A stretch of 13,618 bases of DNA from Alphaproteobacteria bacterium (GTDB taxonomy: Bacteria > Pseudomonadota > Alphaproteobacteria > UBA6615): assembly GCA_029243445.1 (NCBI GenBank), contig JAQWSA010000002.1, positions 1-13,618 of the forward strand, in the 5' to 3' direction. How positions within the stretch are numbered: the first letter of the stretch is position 1; each line of letters starts with the position of its first letter. Below the pieces are notes generated by a model. The model was not told where the DNA came from. It searched no databases and worked only from the letters and a program-made list of their open reading frames with translations. This document shows, in pieces, positions 7,326-13,618 of the stretch. A program made the position numbers and the translations under genes.

Positions 7326-7404
7326 TTCATGTTTTCCTGGATTATAGCGACCGTCGCTCTCTTTAGAAAAATACCGTTATGAAAAATAAATAGGAAAACA
7401 TGAA
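7326..7404 (+). promoter_or_regulatory. Perfect 13-bp inverted repeat sequestering the wzm Shine-Dalgarno and start codon
   Basis: TTCATGTTTTCCT (7326-7338) and AGGAAAACATGAA (7392-7404) are exact reverse complements separated by 53 nt. The right arm contains the only good wzm Shine-Dalgarno (AGGA, 7392-7395) and the whole ATG (7400-7402). In RNA the 13-bp stem would hide the wzm initiation site unless something opens it. The loop contains a 13-nt palindrome, AGCGA-CCG-TCGCT (7346-7358). A 17-codon frame starts in the left arm (ATG 7329, stop 7380-7382). A translation-controlling leader (thermosensor, ligand or protein-responsive element) fits, but the class is not recognised. Confidence 0.55.
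7346..7358. repeat. 13-bp GC-rich palindrome AGCGAC-C-GTCGCT
   Basis: Six-base half-sites AGCGAC and GTCGCT around a single central C form a near-perfect palindrome, GC-rich in a very AT-rich leader. It could be the operator of a dimeric regulator, 30-odd bp downstream of the TATAAT at 7310, or the apical stem inside the larger 7326-7404 structure. Confidence 0.4.
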
Positions 7405-8275
7405 TCCTTCTTTGATAAATGCAAAAATAGATGAAAATCCTGAGACAAGAGGGGATTCTATCAAAAATAAACCATTTCTCAATAATCCAAGTATACAAAT
7501 TCTAGCTATAAATGATTTGTTTGGAGGTCTGGTTAGTTGGCGTTTATGGGGATTGCTTGGATGGCAAGATATAAAACAACGCTATCGTCGATCATTACTA
7601 GGTCCATTTTGGCTAACATTAAGCATGGCTGTAATGGTTGGAACTCTTAGTTTACTTTACGGAACTTTATTTGGCTTAGATCTCGATGATTATCTTCCAT
7701 TCCTTTGTCTTGGCTTTATTGCATGGGGATTAATTTCCGGTATTGTAACAGATGGCTGTGTAGCATTTATTGGATCAGAATCCTTCATTCGTCAGATTAG
7801 TTTACCTTTCTCAGTATATATATATCGTCTTATATGGAGAAATTTAATAATATTTGGTCATAATATAGTAGTTTTTATTATTGTTGCTCTAATATTTAAT
7901 ATTTGGCCTAGCTGGACAGGACTGCTCCTTTTACCAGGACTTGCAATAATTTGTGTAACTGGCGGATGGGTTAGTATTTTACTGGGTATGATATGTGCAA
8001 GATTTAGAGACGTACCCCAAATAGTAGCAAGCTTTATTCAAGTTGCTTTCTTTTTGACACCAATTATATGGAAACCTGAGCTCTTAGTAGATAGAATAGG
8101 TTTTGTTCAATTTAATCCTTTTTTTCATTTTGTTGAATTAATAAGAGCTCCTTTGCTTGGCAGTGCGCCTAACACAATATCTTGGATAATAACGTTAGGA
8201 ATCACTTTAACCGGATGGCTGATAACTTTTATTATCTTCCGCCGGTTTCGTAGCAGAATAGCTTACTGGATTTAA
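7400..8275 (+). CDS. wzm: ABC-2 type glycan export permease
   Basis: Membrane subunit of an ABC transporter that moves undecaprenyl-linked O-antigen, capsule or similar glycan across the inner membrane. The protein has 291 residues and about six membrane segments (roughly 70-92, 101-123, 148-168, 174-199, 208-224, 258-279). Family hallmarks: DIKQRYRRSLLGPFW (57-71) just before the first helix, CARFRDVPQI (199-208) and the C-terminal RFRSRIAYWI. A soluble N-terminal extension of about 45 residues (polar, with ENPETRGDS) precedes the conserved part. The ATG has AGGA four nt upstream, and both are buried in the inverted repeat 7326-7404. wzt follows after nine nt, as is usual for the pair. It could serve O-antigen or capsule; the sequence does not decide. 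Confidence 0.93.
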   Translation: MNPSLINAKIDENPETRGDSIKNKPFLNNPSIQILAINDLFGGLVSWRLWGLLGWQDIKQRYRRSLLGPFWLTLSMAVMVGTLSLLYGTLFGLDLDDYLPFLCLGFIAWGLISGIVTDGCVAFIGSESFIRQISLPFSVYIYRLIWRNLIIFGHNIVVFIIVALIFNIWPSWTGLLLLPGLAIICVTGGWVSILLGMICARFRDVPQIVASFIQVAFFLTPIIWKPELLVDRIGFVQFNPFFHFVELIRAPLLGSAPNTISWIITLGITLTGWLITFIIFRRFRSRIAYWI

Positions 8276-8284
8276 GACATAATA

Positions 8285-9031
8285 ATGGCACACATTCATC
8301 TCGAAGATGTTGCAGTTGATTTTCCACTATATAGCGGCGCTAGCCGTTCGCTTAAGACAAGCCTGCTACATTTAGGAAGTGGAGGACGCATTGGTCGTGA
8401 TCTAAGCGACAGGATATGTGTTCAAGCTCTACATAATATTTCTCTTGAGCTAAATAATGGAGACAGAGTGGGTATTGTAGGACCTAATGGTGCCGGAAAA
8501 ACAACACTTTTACGTGTACTGTCTGGTGTTTACGAACCATCCAGTGGAAAAATTAGTAGAAGTGGAAAAGTTGCAGCGCTATTTGATGTAGCCTTGGGTA
8601 TGGATACTGAAGCTACGGGCTATGAAAATATAACAATGAGGGGAATGTTGTTAGGGCTTAGTCGTTCTGAGATAAATAGTAAAGTCGATGAAATAGCTGA
8701 TTTTACTGAATTGGGGGACTATTTAAAAATACCGGTAAGAACATACTCAAGTGGAATGTTATTACGACTAGCTTTCGCTGTATGCACGTCGGTTGAACCT
8801 GAAATACTGCTAATGGATGAATGGATTGGCGTTGGAGATGCAAAGTTTTTAGAAAAAGCAAAATCTCGTCTCGATGATTTTGTTAGTAGATCAAAAATAT
8901 TAGCTCTAGCATCACATTCAAATGATCTTATAAGACAAGTATGTAATAAAGCAGTTTTAATAGATAAAGGGGGTATAGTAGCTTATGGCGAGGTAACTGA
9001 AATCCTCGAAATATATGAAAAAACACTCTAA
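8285..9031 (+). CDS. wzt: Glycan ABC exporter ATPase, short form lacking a C-terminal carbohydrate-binding domain
   Basis: Cytoplasmic ATPase that powers Wzm. The 248 residues make one nucleotide-binding domain: Walker A GPNGAGKT (66-73), ABC signature YSSGM (154-158), Walker B with catalytic Glu ILLMDE (174-179), the WIGVGDAKF segment typical of Wzt/TagH-type proteins (180-188) and the H-loop His211 in LASHSND. The N-terminus (FPLYSGASRSLK, 13-24) is typical of glycan exporters. The protein ends about 35 residues after the H-loop, so the 150-200-residue glycan-binding domain found in Wzt proteins of methyl- or phosphate-capped O-antigens (E. coli O8/O9a) is absent. It therefore resembles Wzt/KpsT proteins that do not read a chain cap. 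The Shine-Dalgarno is weak; translation is probably coupled to wzm, whose stop lies nine nt upstream. Confidence 0.93.
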   Translation: MAHIHLEDVAVDFPLYSGASRSLKTSLLHLGSGGRIGRDLSDRICVQALHNISLELNNGDRVGIVGPNGAGKTTLLRVLSGVYEPSSGKISRSGKVAALFDVALGMDTEATGYENITMRGMLLGLSRSEINSKVDEIADFTELGDYLKIPVRTYSSGMLLRLAFAVCTSVEPEILLMDEWIGVGDAKFLEKAKSRLDDFVSRSKILALASHSNDLIRQVCNKAVLIDKGGIVAYGEVTEILEIYEKTL

Positions 9032-9038
9032 ATATTGG

Positions 9039-9074
9039 TTTTTAGAAGGTTTTAATTTTGACCGTTTCTAAAAA
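9039..9074 (+). repeat. 12-bp bulged hairpin directly after wzt
   Basis: TTTTTAGAA (9039-9047) pairs perfectly with TTCTAAAAA (9066-9074); the stem continues as GGT (9048-9050) with ACC (9061-9063), leaving a 2-nt bulge (GT) and a 10-nt loop. It starts eight nt after the wzt stop. There is no GC-rich stem plus T-run downstream, so it is not a standard terminator on the plus strand. It could protect the wzm-wzt message end or separate exporter from enzyme expression. Confidence 0.45.
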
Positions 9075-9092
9075 TGGAACTTATTGATGTAC

Positions 9093-9139
9093 CTCTCTGC
9101 AAATAAACTTTCCCAATAAATGAGAGAGCATAAGGGAAA
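9093..9139 (+). promoter_or_regulatory. Interleaved inverted repeats (possible pseudoknot) over the start of the MT-GT gene
   Basis: CTCTCT (9093-9098) matches AGAGAG (9123-9128), and TTTCCC (9109-9114) matches GGGAAA (9134-9139). The order a-b-a'-b' allows an H-type pseudoknot with two 6-bp stems, or two exclusive folds. The second stem covers the Shine-Dalgarno (AAGGGAA) and the first base of the ATG at 9139. Two 6-bp repeats in about 100 nt can arise by chance; the position over the initiation site is what makes it notable. Confidence 0.35.
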
Positions 9140-12100
9140 TGACTAATAAAAGTAGACAAAATAATAGTGTTAAAAACGTATATGAACTTGGTAGTTTATA
9201 TGATGATGAATATTATCGCACTGGATGCGGTATTCCTTATGAACGTAATGAACATTGGATACAATTCTTTGGTAGTATAGCGGATGAAATTATTCGTAGT
9301 TTGCGACCAAAAAAAGTTTTGGATGCTGGCTGTGCTTGGGCATTCTTAGTCGAATCTCTCTGGGATCGCGGAGTCGAATCGTGGGGAATTGACATTTCTC
9401 CATATGCAATATCCAAAATCAGACCAGATATGGAAAATTACTGCAAAGTTAGCTCCCTAACCGATCCTATTGAAGGTAGGTATGACCTTATTACCTGCAT
9501 TGAAGTTCTTGAACACATGCCAGAGAATCAAGCAAAAGATGCTGTCAAAAATCTGACTTCAGCCTCAAATACGGTTTTGTTTTCTTCCACGCCAAAGGAT
9601 TTTGATGAACCAACGCATTGTAATGTGAAGCCTACTATCTATTGGCTAAAACTTTTTGCGGAATATAATTTTTCTCCTGATTTAACGTATGATGCTTCAT
9701 TTTTAACTAAACACGCGATCCTCTTTAAAAAGACCACATCTCCCCCTTCAGAAGAAACTTTAATTTTATTCAGTGAAAAAATTCGTCATGCAATTGAAGT
9801 TGAAGAAAAAACAAATGATATAGAAACCCTTAATAAAACCCTCAATAAAAAGTTTCATCAACAGGAAAATGAGTGGAATACAAAAATAACGAGTAAAAAT
9901 AAGGAAATAGCAAGCAAAAAAGAAGAAATTGAAGAGCACAAAGCTAGAGTAGTTAAAAGAGACACAATTATTTCTGAGCTAGAAATTAAATTACACCAAA
10001 TTAATCATGATGCGTATTTATCGCAATTGGCCTTATTACAGAAAACCAATCAGCTAGATGCTGTGTATTCCTCAACCTCCTGGAAAATTACAACTTCATT
10101 GCGCCAAATAAGAACAGCATTAAAGTGGCTGAAATCCTATATTCGTTGGGGGAAGTTCATTAGTGTAAATATAGAGGCTTCGCAACAGACCCAAGAAATA
10201 AATGATCTGGAATGTTTTGAACTAAAGAATGATATAAAAGATATTCCAGCAGGTTGGATAATTCTAAAATATAAAACTAATAGAAACAAAGATATACCCA
10301 GATTAGTTATCTACTCTTTAATTGAGGGTAAGTTAATAAGACAACCAAGCGTTTCCCTAGAGGCAAAAAAAGATCAAACATTTCATAGAATTATACGTTT
10401 ATCTGAAAACTCAAACCAACTTTTCGTTGAGATAATTAATTCATTAGATTCTATTCCAATAACGGATATTTACTATAGAGAAATAGGAAAATTAGAAGCA
10501 TTATTTAGACTTAGTTGGAAAAAAATTAAACCAAGTATTAGCAATCCACGCAATTATATTCGTCTTACTTTACAAGGTATAAAAATCTTTAGAAAGCATG
10601 GCCTAACAGGCGTTAAAAGGTCGCTACTAGGTGAAAGAAATACAGAATTTTATGAAGATCATTACAACAATTGGATCGAACGTAATGAGAAACTTTCAGA
10701 ATCAGATATAGTTAAAATCCATAAACGAATAGATGAGATGAGTCATAAACCAATAATTAGCGTTTTAATGCCCGTCTATAATACTCCAATAAATTTTCTT
10801 AAGGCGGCTATTGATTCTGTCTCAAATCAACTTTACCCACATTGGGAATTGTGTATAGCAGATGATGCATCAACCGATCCTGAAATACAAAATGTTTTAA
10901 ATGCGTTTCAATCAAAAGATAGCCGTATTAAAGTGGTTTTCCGGAAAAACAATGGACACATTTCCGCAGCATCAAATAGCGCATTAGAATTAGCAAAAGG
11001 AGATTTTATTGCCCTTCTTGATCATGATGACGAAATAGCTATTCATGCTCTTTACCTAATTGCTGAAAAAATAAACCAGAATCCTGATGCAGATTTAATT
11101 TATAGTGACGAAGATAAGATTAACTCTAAAGGCAAACGTTACGAACCTTATTTCAAAACAAACTTTAATTCCGACCTAATTTTATCACAAAATATGATTA
11201 ATCATCTGGGAGTATACAGACGACAAATTATAGAAAAAATTGGTGGATTCAGATGTGGTTTTGAAGGTAGCCAGGACTATGATTTAGTTTTACGAGTATT
11301 AGAACAAATTAAAATAACTAATATACATCACCTGCCTTATATTCTTTATCATTGGAGAGCAATTCCTGGTTCAGTAGCATTAAACAAGGATGAAAAGTCA
11401 TATCCTCATGAAAGGGCTCAAAAAGCTATTAAAGAACATTTATCACGACAAGGAATTAAAGCTGAAGTTGAAGAAAGCCCCAGTGGAGTATACCACAGAG
11501 TACGTTATGCACTTCCAAATGAATTACCCAAAGTTACCCTGGTAATACCAACGCGCGATAAACTTTCATTACTCAGAGTTTGCATTGATGGTTTATTAAA
11601 CAATACTGACTATAGTAATTTAGAAGTAATTATTGTTAATAATCAAAGTATAGATCCAGATACCATAAATTATTTTAGAGAAATACAGAAAAATTCAAAG
11701 GTTAGGGTTATAAATTACGAAAAACCTTTCAATTATTCAGCTATAAATAATTATGCTGTGAAATATGCAACTGGTTCTTTAATCGGACTTATTAATAACG
11801 ATATAGAAGTTATCGAACCATCTTGGTTGAAAGAAATGGTAAGTCATGCATTAAGGCCTCAGGTGGGTGTTGTAGGGGCAATGCTTTATTATCCTAACAA
11901 TACTATTCAACACGCAGGTGTAGCTCTTGGAATTGGGGGTGTTGCCGGTCATCTCCACCTAAACAAACTGCGAGGAGATTTCAGCGATTTTGGCAGAACT
12001 GAACTCATACAAAATTATTCAGCCGTAACTGGAGCCTGTATGATAATGAGGGCTGAAATATATAATGAAGTGAACGGACTTGATTCAGAAAACCTATCCG

Positions 12101-12381
12101 TAGCGTTTAATGATATTGATATTTGTATAAGAATTAGAGAATGTGGATACTCAATCGTCTGGACGCCATATGCAGAAATGCTACATCATGAGTCAGCTAG
12201 CAGAGGAAGTGATCAAACCTCAGATAAAATCGCTCGCTTTACAAGAGAAGTAAAGTATATGCGAGAAAAGTGGAATGATAAATTAGAAAAAGATCCATAT
12301 TATAATCCTAACTTTTCACTTAAAGATGGATACTATTCAATTGCTAATAGGCCAAGAATTATAAAGCCTTGGTTAAACTAA
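9139..12381 (+). CDS. Trimodular methyltransferase / coiled-coil / tandem GT2 glycosyltransferase (WsaE-like layout)
   Basis: A 1080-residue cytoplasmic or membrane-peripheral protein without transmembrane segments. Residues 1-195 are a class I SAM methyltransferase: LDAGCAWAFL (61-70, a variant motif I with Ala in place of later glycines), GIDISPYAI (83-91) and DLITCIEVLEHM (116-127). Residues about 212-305 are charged, Lys/Glu-rich and probably coiled-coil, ending in YSSTSWKITTSLR (310-322). Residues 350-500 are an unassigned, probably beta-rich linker. GT-A domain 1 starts at IISVLMPVYN (539-548), with DDAST (575-579), LLDHDDE (626-632) and SDEDK (656-660). GT-A domain 2 starts at TLVIPTRD (800-807), with LINNDIE (884-890), FNDIDICIRIRECGY (990-1004) and HHESASRG (1016-1023). 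Both are GT2. The order matches WsaE, a Geobacillus S-layer-glycan protein with one methyltransferase and two rhamnosyltransferase domains; rmlBDA nearby fits rhamnose as donor sugar. Exact linkages and methylated position are unknown. Confidence 0.9.
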   Translation: MTNKSRQNNSVKNVYELGSLYDDEYYRTGCGIPYERNEHWIQFFGSIADEIIRSLRPKKVLDAGCAWAFLVESLWDRGVESWGIDISPYAISKIRPDMENYCKVSSLTDPIEGRYDLITCIEVLEHMPENQAKDAVKNLTSASNTVLFSSTPKDFDEPTHCNVKPTIYWLKLFAEYNFSPDLTYDASFLTKHAILFKKTTSPPSEETLILFSEKIRHAIEVEEKTNDIETLNKTLNKKFHQQENEWNTKITSKNKEIASKKEEIEEHKARVVKRDTIISELEIKLHQINHDAYLSQLALLQKTNQLDAVYSSTSWKITTSLRQIRTALKWLKSYIRWGKFISVNIEASQQTQEINDLECFELKNDIKDIPAGWIILKYKTNRNKDIPRLVIYSLIEGKLIRQPSVSLEAKKDQTFHRIIRLSENSNQLFVEIINSLDSIPITDIYYREIGKLEALFRLSWKKIKPSISNPRNYIRLTLQGIKIFRKHGLTGVKRSLLGERNTEFYEDHYNNWIERNEKLSESDIVKIHKRIDEMSHKPIISVLMPVYNTPINFLKAAIDSVSNQLYPHWELCIADDASTDPEIQNVLNAFQSKDSRIKVVFRKNNGHISAASNSALELAKGDFIALLDHDDEIAIHALYLIAEKINQNPDADLIYSDEDKINSKGKRYEPYFKTNFNSDLILSQNMINHLGVYRRQIIEKIGGFRCGFEGSQDYDLVLRVLEQIKITNIHHLPYILYHWRAIPGSVALNKDEKSYPHERAQKAIKEHLSRQGIKAEVEESPSGVYHRVRYALPNELPKVTLVIPTRDKLSLLRVCIDGLLNNTDYSNLEVIIVNNQSIDPDTINYFREIQKNSKVRVINYEKPFNYSAINNYAVKYATGSLIGLINNDIEVIEPSWLKEMVSHALRPQVGVVGAMLYYPNNTIQHAGVALGIGGVAGHLHLNKLRGDFSDFGRTELIQNYSAVTGACMIMRAEIYNEVNGLDSENLSVAFNDIDICIRIRECGYSIVWTPYAEMLHHESASRGSDQTSDKIARFTREVKYMREKWNDKLEKDPYYNPNFSLKDGYYSIANRPRIIKPWLN

Positions 12382-12438
12382 ATTAATTAATTTTTTTTAA
12401 TAATCTTAGCCATACAGAATCATCGATAGAGAGAACTT

Positions 12439-13563
12439 TTGATAGAGCGTAACGAAAAAATTCTTAAAAACATTAACCTTAAGGATCAAAAGGGCCTTGA
12501 GATTGGAGCCCTTGATAGGCCTATAGTAAAGATTGACCAAGGCAATATAAAATATGCGGATCACATATCTACCAATGACTTAGTAGCTAAATATAAAGAT
12601 GATAAAAACGTCGATACATCTAAAATTGTAGATGTAGACTACATTCTAGAAGGAAATACATTAGCTAAAACAATTGGAAAAGAAGATAAATTTAATTATG
12701 TTATAGCAAGCCATGTCATTGAACATGTTCCAGATGTCATAGGCTGGTTAAAAGATATTTCTGAAATCCTATATGACGGCGGAATACTTTCGCTAGCCAT
12801 ACCTGATAAAAGATTTACTTTTGATTATCTACGCACTCCTACTACCTGTGGTGATCTAATAGAAGCCCACATGCAAAATATAAGTAGACCATCACCAAAA
12901 CAAGTATTTGATTTTTTCTCTAATGCTGTAAGCCTCGATACAGGTCTTCGGTGGAGCGGAAGACTAAATGAATCAGACCTTAATAGACAGCATTCAATTA
13001 AGTTTGCGTCTAAAATGGCAAAACAATCTTTTCAAAATGAAGAATATACGGACGTCCACTGCACAGTGTTTACTCCAAGAACATTTTTTCAACTAATTGA
13101 AATGATGTTAGAACTTGAACTGATCAACTTTCGCATCATAGACTTTCATGACACCTCCGAAAATGAATTAGAGTTTTTTGTAACATTTGAGAAAATTTAT
13201 ATTGGTGTTAATAAAGATAGTAGCAAACATGAAATGCTGAGCAGTGTTCCACATATAAAAATAGATACATGGGAACAAAAACAACAAAGACGATTTCTCG
13301 ACCTTGAAAAAACCGTAGGGCTCCTAACCGAACAAAATAAGCAACTTTTTTCTGAAAAAGATGCTCTTAATGATCAACTCTCTATGTCTCATTCCAATCT
13401 ATTAGTCTCTAACACAAAACTAGAAGAAATTACGCACAAATTTGAAAATAAAACTCGTCAATTAGAACAAACTTATCAGTCTACTTCATGGAAAATTACT
13501 AAACCTATAAGAAATCTTAAAATAATAATTACAAAACTCTTAAGACGCCACCCAGATAAATAA
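12439..13563 (+). CDS. SAM-dependent methyltransferase with C-terminal coiled coil
   Basis: A 374-residue soluble protein. The methyltransferase part (about 1-250) shows KGLEIGALDRPIV (18-30) as the variant SAM motif I, NYVIASHVIEHVPD (86-99) as the acidic/His motif, and LYDGGILSLAIPDKRFTFDYLR (111-132). It resembles methyltransferases found in surface-glycan loci. Residues about 280-345 are a predicted coiled coil (LEKTVGLL, EKDALNDQL, TRQLEQ), followed by YQSTSWKITKPIR (346-358) and a basic tail (KLLRRHPDK). This motif also follows the coiled coil of the upstream 1080-residue protein. The start is taken as TTG at 12439 with GAGAG (12429-12433) five nt before it; no in-frame ATG occurs before codon 145. 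It lies 57 nt after the MT-GT gene, probably in the same transcript. A chain-modifying or length-setting role is inferred from layout only. Confidence 0.85.
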   Translation: MIERNEKILKNINLKDQKGLEIGALDRPIVKIDQGNIKYADHISTNDLVAKYKDDKNVDTSKIVDVDYILEGNTLAKTIGKEDKFNYVIASHVIEHVPDVIGWLKDISEILYDGGILSLAIPDKRFTFDYLRTPTTCGDLIEAHMQNISRPSPKQVFDFFSNAVSLDTGLRWSGRLNESDLNRQHSIKFASKMAKQSFQNEEYTDVHCTVFTPRTFFQLIEMMLELELINFRIIDFHDTSENELEFFVTFEKIYIGVNKDSSKHEMLSSVPHIKIDTWEQKQQRRFLDLEKTVGLLTEQNKQLFSEKDALNDQLSMSHSNLLVSNTKLEEITHKFENKTRQLEQTYQSTSWKITKPIRNLKIIITKLLRRHPDK

Positions 13564-13618
13564 TTAATATTTAGAGTTAGATACGAATCTATAGCATTAG
13601 CTTTAAAAGTATTAAAAA
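13564..13618 (+). other. AT-rich end of window after the methyltransferase gene
   Basis: 55 nt with no start of a further gene and no convincing terminator. A 5-bp hairpin, TAGAT-ACGA-ATCTA (13578-13591), is too short and lacks a T-run. The glycan locus probably continues beyond the window. Confidence 0.5.

Noticed and set aside
7329..7382. 17-codon hydrophobic frame starting in the left arm of the wzm leader repeat
   Set aside because: Only a weak GAG precedes it, and the ATG is forced by the repeat sequence (CATG in both arms); kept as a note in the leader entry, not as a gene.
7232..7498. 88-codon minus-strand frame covering the wzm leader and start
   Set aside because: It overlaps the wzm 5' end, has no Shine-Dalgarno and is an aromatic-rich translation of AT-rich DNA with no recognisable motif.
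12380..12400. Palindrome AAATTAATTAATTT followed by a T-run after the MT-GT gene
   Set aside because: An all-AT stem is too weak for a Rho-independent terminator, and the next gene starts 57 nt on in the same direction with a good Shine-Dalgarno.
13578..13591. Hairpin TAGAT-ACGA-ATCTA after the last gene
   Set aside because: Only five weak base pairs and no following T-run; not a supportable terminator.

Overview
The window looks like chromosomal DNA of a low-GC, Gram-negative bacterium, most likely an alphaproteobacterium. This is inferred from a class II DAHP synthase next to an alphaproteobacterial-type glutathione reductase, and from a Wzm/Wzt surface-glycan exporter beside dTDP-rhamnose genes. 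No rRNA, tRNA, CRISPR array, transposase or phage gene was seen. I cannot name the species from the sequence alone.

Left part (1-3533), mostly housekeeping. On the minus strand gor (glutathione reductase) is followed by a class II DAHP synthase that runs off the left edge. The 169-nt gap between them holds a 39-codon open frame with a possible AUU start, which may be a tiny membrane or leader peptide. A TauE/SafE-family permease diverges from gor on the plus strand and converges with rmlA, overlapping it by 7 bp.

Middle part (3527-7221), sugar-nucleotide synthesis. rmlB, rmlD and rmlA form a tight minus-strand operon for dTDP-L-rhamnose, but rmlC is absent from the window. A 396-bp AT-rich non-coding stretch with several small inverted and direct repeats separates rmlB from a divergent GlcG/HbpS-family gene (DUF336).

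Right part (7222-13618), glycan export and assembly, all plus strand. The genes are wzm (ABC permease), wzt (ABC ATPase without the C-terminal glycan-binding domain), a 1080-residue methyltransferase / coiled-coil / tandem GT2 protein, and a 374-residue methyltransferase / coiled-coil protein. The last two share a motif, Y-x-STSWKIT-x-x-(L/I)-R, right after their coiled coils. Together with rmlBDA this suggests a rhamnose-containing glycan assembled in the cytoplasm, possibly methylated, and exported by Wzm/Wzt. The methyltransferase-plus-coiled-coil layout resembles the chain-capping molecular-ruler logic of E. coli WbdD. The MT-GT-GT layout resembles Geobacillus WsaE. Both comparisons come from memory of those families, not from a search.

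The strongest non-coding signal is a perfect 13-bp inverted repeat whose right arm covers the Shine-Dalgarno sequence and start codon of wzm, just downstream of a perfect TATAAT. A second pair of interleaved inverted repeats covers the Shine-Dalgarno of the 1080-residue gene. Both suggest RNA-level control of the export/assembly operon.
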